Assembly (NCBI RefSeq): GCF_008370345.1 | Contig: NZ_VTUU01000003.1 | Coordinates: 463,645 to 527,644 of the forward strand | DNA length: 64,000 nt | Origin: Marinobacter salinexigens | GTDB lineage: Bacteria > Pseudomonadota > Gammaproteobacteria > Pseudomonadales > Oleiphilaceae | Reading direction: 5' to 3' | Shown here: in pieces, positions 62,452 to 64,000 of the stretch | How the letters are laid out: each line of letters opens with the position of its first letter | How positions within the stretch are numbered: the stretch's first letter is position 1 | Position numbers and translations under genes: made by a program | Notes under the pieces: generated by a model | Told to the model about the DNA's origin: nothing | Database searches by the model: none | Seen by the model: the letters and a program-made list of their open reading frames with translations, nothing else

Positions 62452-63836
62452 TGATGACGAGTGTCACCGGACAACACCGGACCCTGCTGTGTGCCGATGC
62501 GGCATTGCCGATGAGCAGTGGTAACCCGGTTATTCAGAACGGCGCCGTACTGGTTTGCGGGGAAACCATTGAAGCGGTCGGCCCGAAGGAGCAATTGCTC
62601 CAACAGGCGCCGGACGCCGAAGTGCGTGACTACGGCAGGGCCGTGCTGATGCCGGGGCTGATCAATACCCATAGCCATTCAGGCCTGCTTCGGGGGACCG
62701 CCGAGGAGCTGCCCGTGTGGGAATGGTTGCAGCAGTATATTGATCCTATGCACAGGGTTCTTCAGCCAGAGGAAGCCGAAGTGGCCTCGTGGCTGTGTTA
62801 TGCCGAGAGCCTGCTTGCCGGCACGACCACATCAGTGGATATGTGGCGTTACATGGCAGGGTCTGCCAGGGCGGCCGAATCCCTGGGTAACCGGGTGGTG
62901 ATGGTTCCCTACGTGGGAGACGCAGAAGGTCATGATTATTTTGATTCCCTGGATGATAACGAACAGCTGCTGAACCAATGGCATGGCGGTGCTGGCGGAC
63001 GGGTCCAGGTGTGGGTCGGGCTGGAGCACCAGACCTATGCAACCGAGGCGGCCTGTCGCAGGGCTGTCGAGCTGTGCAATCACTTCCAGACTGGCTTGCA
63101 CACCCATTCGAATGAGAGCCAGAGTGAAACACCGGACGCCCTCAGGCTCCACGGAATCAAGCCTGTCCGGGTATTGGAAAAACTGGGTTTGTTGTCGCCA
63201 GAACGGGTGCTGCTGGCCCACTGCGTATGGATTGATGACGATGAAATCCGCACGCTGGCGGACTACAACGTCGGCGTTGCCCATAATCCTTGCAGCAACA
63301 TGAAACTGGCGAGTGGCTCTGCGCCGGTGGAAACGATGATCGAAGCCGGGATAGCCGTCGGTATCGGCACGGACGGCGAAAAAGAGAACAACAACCTCGA
63401 TATGTTCGAGGAAATGAAATTCGCTTCCCTGCTGGCAAAACTGCGCAAGATGGACGCGGCGGCCTGGCCAACCTGGGATGTGCTCCGGGCGGCGACCATC
63501 GAAGGCGCCCGTGCCCTGGGGATGGACAGCCAGATCGGCTCGCTTGAGCCGGGCAAACAGGCCGATGTTATCGCTGTGCGGGCGGATACGGCCCGGATGA
63601 CGCCGTTCATTGCATCCGGTCCGCTCCAGAATCTGCACTACAATCTCGTTCATTCTGTGTTGGGTGGCGACGTGCAGATGACCATGGTGGCCGGGAAAGT
63701 GGTTGCCGAGAACCAGATGCTCCTGAGTGGTGACATGGCAGAGTATATTGACCGGGCCAATATGGCTGCCGGACGACTGCTGAGTCGCCGTGACGAATGG
63801 TTTCGCCAGAACAGTCAGGCGACTGTGAGCGTCTGA
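62451..63836 (+). CDS. Amidohydrolase of the ATZ/TRZ deaminase family
   Basis: 461-residue COG0402-type metal enzyme. Ligands are H74 and H76 (NTHSHSGLLRG), H219 (HTHSNESQSE), H257 (LLAHCVWIDDDE) and D308 (GTDGEKENNN); the E of NESQSE and CSNM block fit deaminases of purines, pterins, cytosine-like or triazine rings. It closes the second molybdenum-hydroxylase operon, so the pair could deaminate then hydroxylate the same ring. ATG at 62451 overlaps the previous stop; the next codon ATG (62454) has slightly better spacing to AGGAG. An IS element begins 18 bases after the stop. Substrate unknown. Confidence 0.87.
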   Translation: MMTSVTGQHRTLLCADAALPMSSGNPVIQNGAVLVCGETIEAVGPKEQLLQQAPDAEVRDYGRAVLMPGLINTHSHSGLLRGTAEELPVWEWLQQYIDPMHRVLQPEEAEVASWLCYAESLLAGTTTSVDMWRYMAGSARAAESLGNRVVMVPYVGDAEGHDYFDSLDDNEQLLNQWHGGAGGRVQVWVGLEHQTYATEAACRRAVELCNHFQTGLHTHSNESQSETPDALRLHGIKPVRVLEKLGLLSPERVLLAHCVWIDDDEIRTLADYNVGVAHNPCSNMKLASGSAPVETMIEAGIAVGIGTDGEKENNNLDMFEEMKFASLLAKLRKMDAAAWPTWDVLRAATIEGARALGMDSQIGSLEPGKQADVIAVRADTARMTPFIASGPLQNLHYNLVHSVLGGDVQMTMVAGKVVAENQMLLSGDMAEYIDRANMAAGRLLSRRDEWFRQNSQATVSV

Positions 63837-63854
63837 TCAGGAAACCGGAAGGAG

Positions 63855-64000
63855 TGTCTAGTCCTGAAATAGGTTTACACCTATTTCTATTGAAACGCCC
63901 GGTGCACCGCATCGGGCGTTTTGTATTTCAGCGCTAGATGAGGTCGCCTCGTGTTATAGATTTGCACGGACTGATCGACCATCTTTCGCGCTTCAGCCAG
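63855..64000 (-). mobile_element. Right end of an IS3-family insertion sequence (partial)
   Basis: TGTCTAGTCCTGAAATAGG at 63855 looks like a terminal repeat starting TG, with a nested hairpin GAAATAGGT / ACCTATTTC, followed inwards by the 3' end of an orfB-type transposase on the minus strand. The element continues past the window. Insertion 18 bases after the amidohydrolase stop. The exact end and any target duplication cannot be seen here. Confidence 0.8.
63887..64000 (-). CDS. IS3-family transposase OrfB, C-terminal part (partial)
   Basis: Minus-strand codons reading LAEARKMVDQSVQIYNTRRP then HLALKYKTPDAVHRAFQ and TAG. IYNTRRPHLALKYKTPDAVH is the recognisable DDE integrase tail of IS3-family OrfB. 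The N-terminus lies beyond base 64000. Confidence 0.9.
   Translation of the reverse strand: MAEARKMVDQSVQIYNTRRPHLALKYKTPDAVHRAFQ

Noticed and set aside
1..64000. tRNA, rRNA or CRISPR array
   Set aside because: No cloverleaf-like or rRNA-like sequence and no regularly spaced repeat series was noticed; a small RNA gene could still have been missed by eye.

Overview
The window looks like chromosomal DNA of a marine heterotrophic gammaproteobacterium, most likely Marinobacter or a close relative. This is inferred from gene content and family resemblance (lutABC with lactate permease, siderophore uptake, PuuD-type urate oxidase, sigma-54/NtrC sites, moderately high GC), not from a marker gene. 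No rRNA, tRNA or CRISPR array was found.

Layout. 1-8.9 kb: a partial TRAP solute-binding protein, a small hydrolase, a luciferase-like oxidoreductase, then a 5'-nucleotidase lipoprotein and an ExeM-type extracellular nuclease. The nuclease gene has a five-unit Pho box upstream. Divergent from it is a coupled pair, an Nmad3-like protein and an OvoA-C-like methyltransferase. 8.9-14.6 kb: L-lactate use (FadR-type regulator, two operators, permease, lutABC). 14.6-18.3 kb: nitroreductase, ethanolamine ammonia-lyase EutBC, cytochrome b561. 18.4-27.7 kb: iron acquisition, with a siderophore reductase, an ABC importer under a Fur-like box, a LysR regulator, a 33-bp perfect inverted repeat, a TonB receptor and an MFS carrier. 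28.2-32.1 kb: a MetR-like regulator, an outer-membrane protein and a sulfatase locus that appears to be an out-of-frame fusion of two sulfatase genes.

32.2-63.8 kb is a large purine-nitrogen region interrupted by a mobile-element-like island. A BMP-type binding protein has a perfect NtrC site and a sigma-54 promoter. An 8-oxoguanine-deaminase-like gene and a 2-oxoglutarate oxygenase diverge from a control region with two sigma-54 candidates, two NtrC-like sites and a perfect RutR-like palindrome. From 41.7 to 49.8 kb a seven-gene minus-strand operon (xdhA-xdhB-xdhC-uraD-uraH-guaD-puuD) takes guanine/xanthine through urate to allantoin. Diverging from it, a plus-strand series encodes an ABC nucleoside-type importer, a Tsx channel, a RutR-like regulator, allantoinase, allantoicase and ureidoglycolate lyase. 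It is followed by an unexplained module: an orphan NMT1-type binding protein, a second three-subunit molybdenum hydroxylase and an amidohydrolase. Together these cover uptake and stepwise degradation of purines to glyoxylate, urea and ammonia, with nitrogen-limitation promoters at the divergent points.

36.5-41.7 kb is the island: a decayed antitoxin, an intact Phd/RelE-type toxin-antitoxin pair, an integrase C-terminal remnant, a frameshifted PglX-like methylase tail, an ATPase/TOPRIM-like gene pair that may be a defence module, and an AT-rich Sel1-repeat protein. The right edge of the window runs into an IS3-family element inserted just after the last amidohydrolase.
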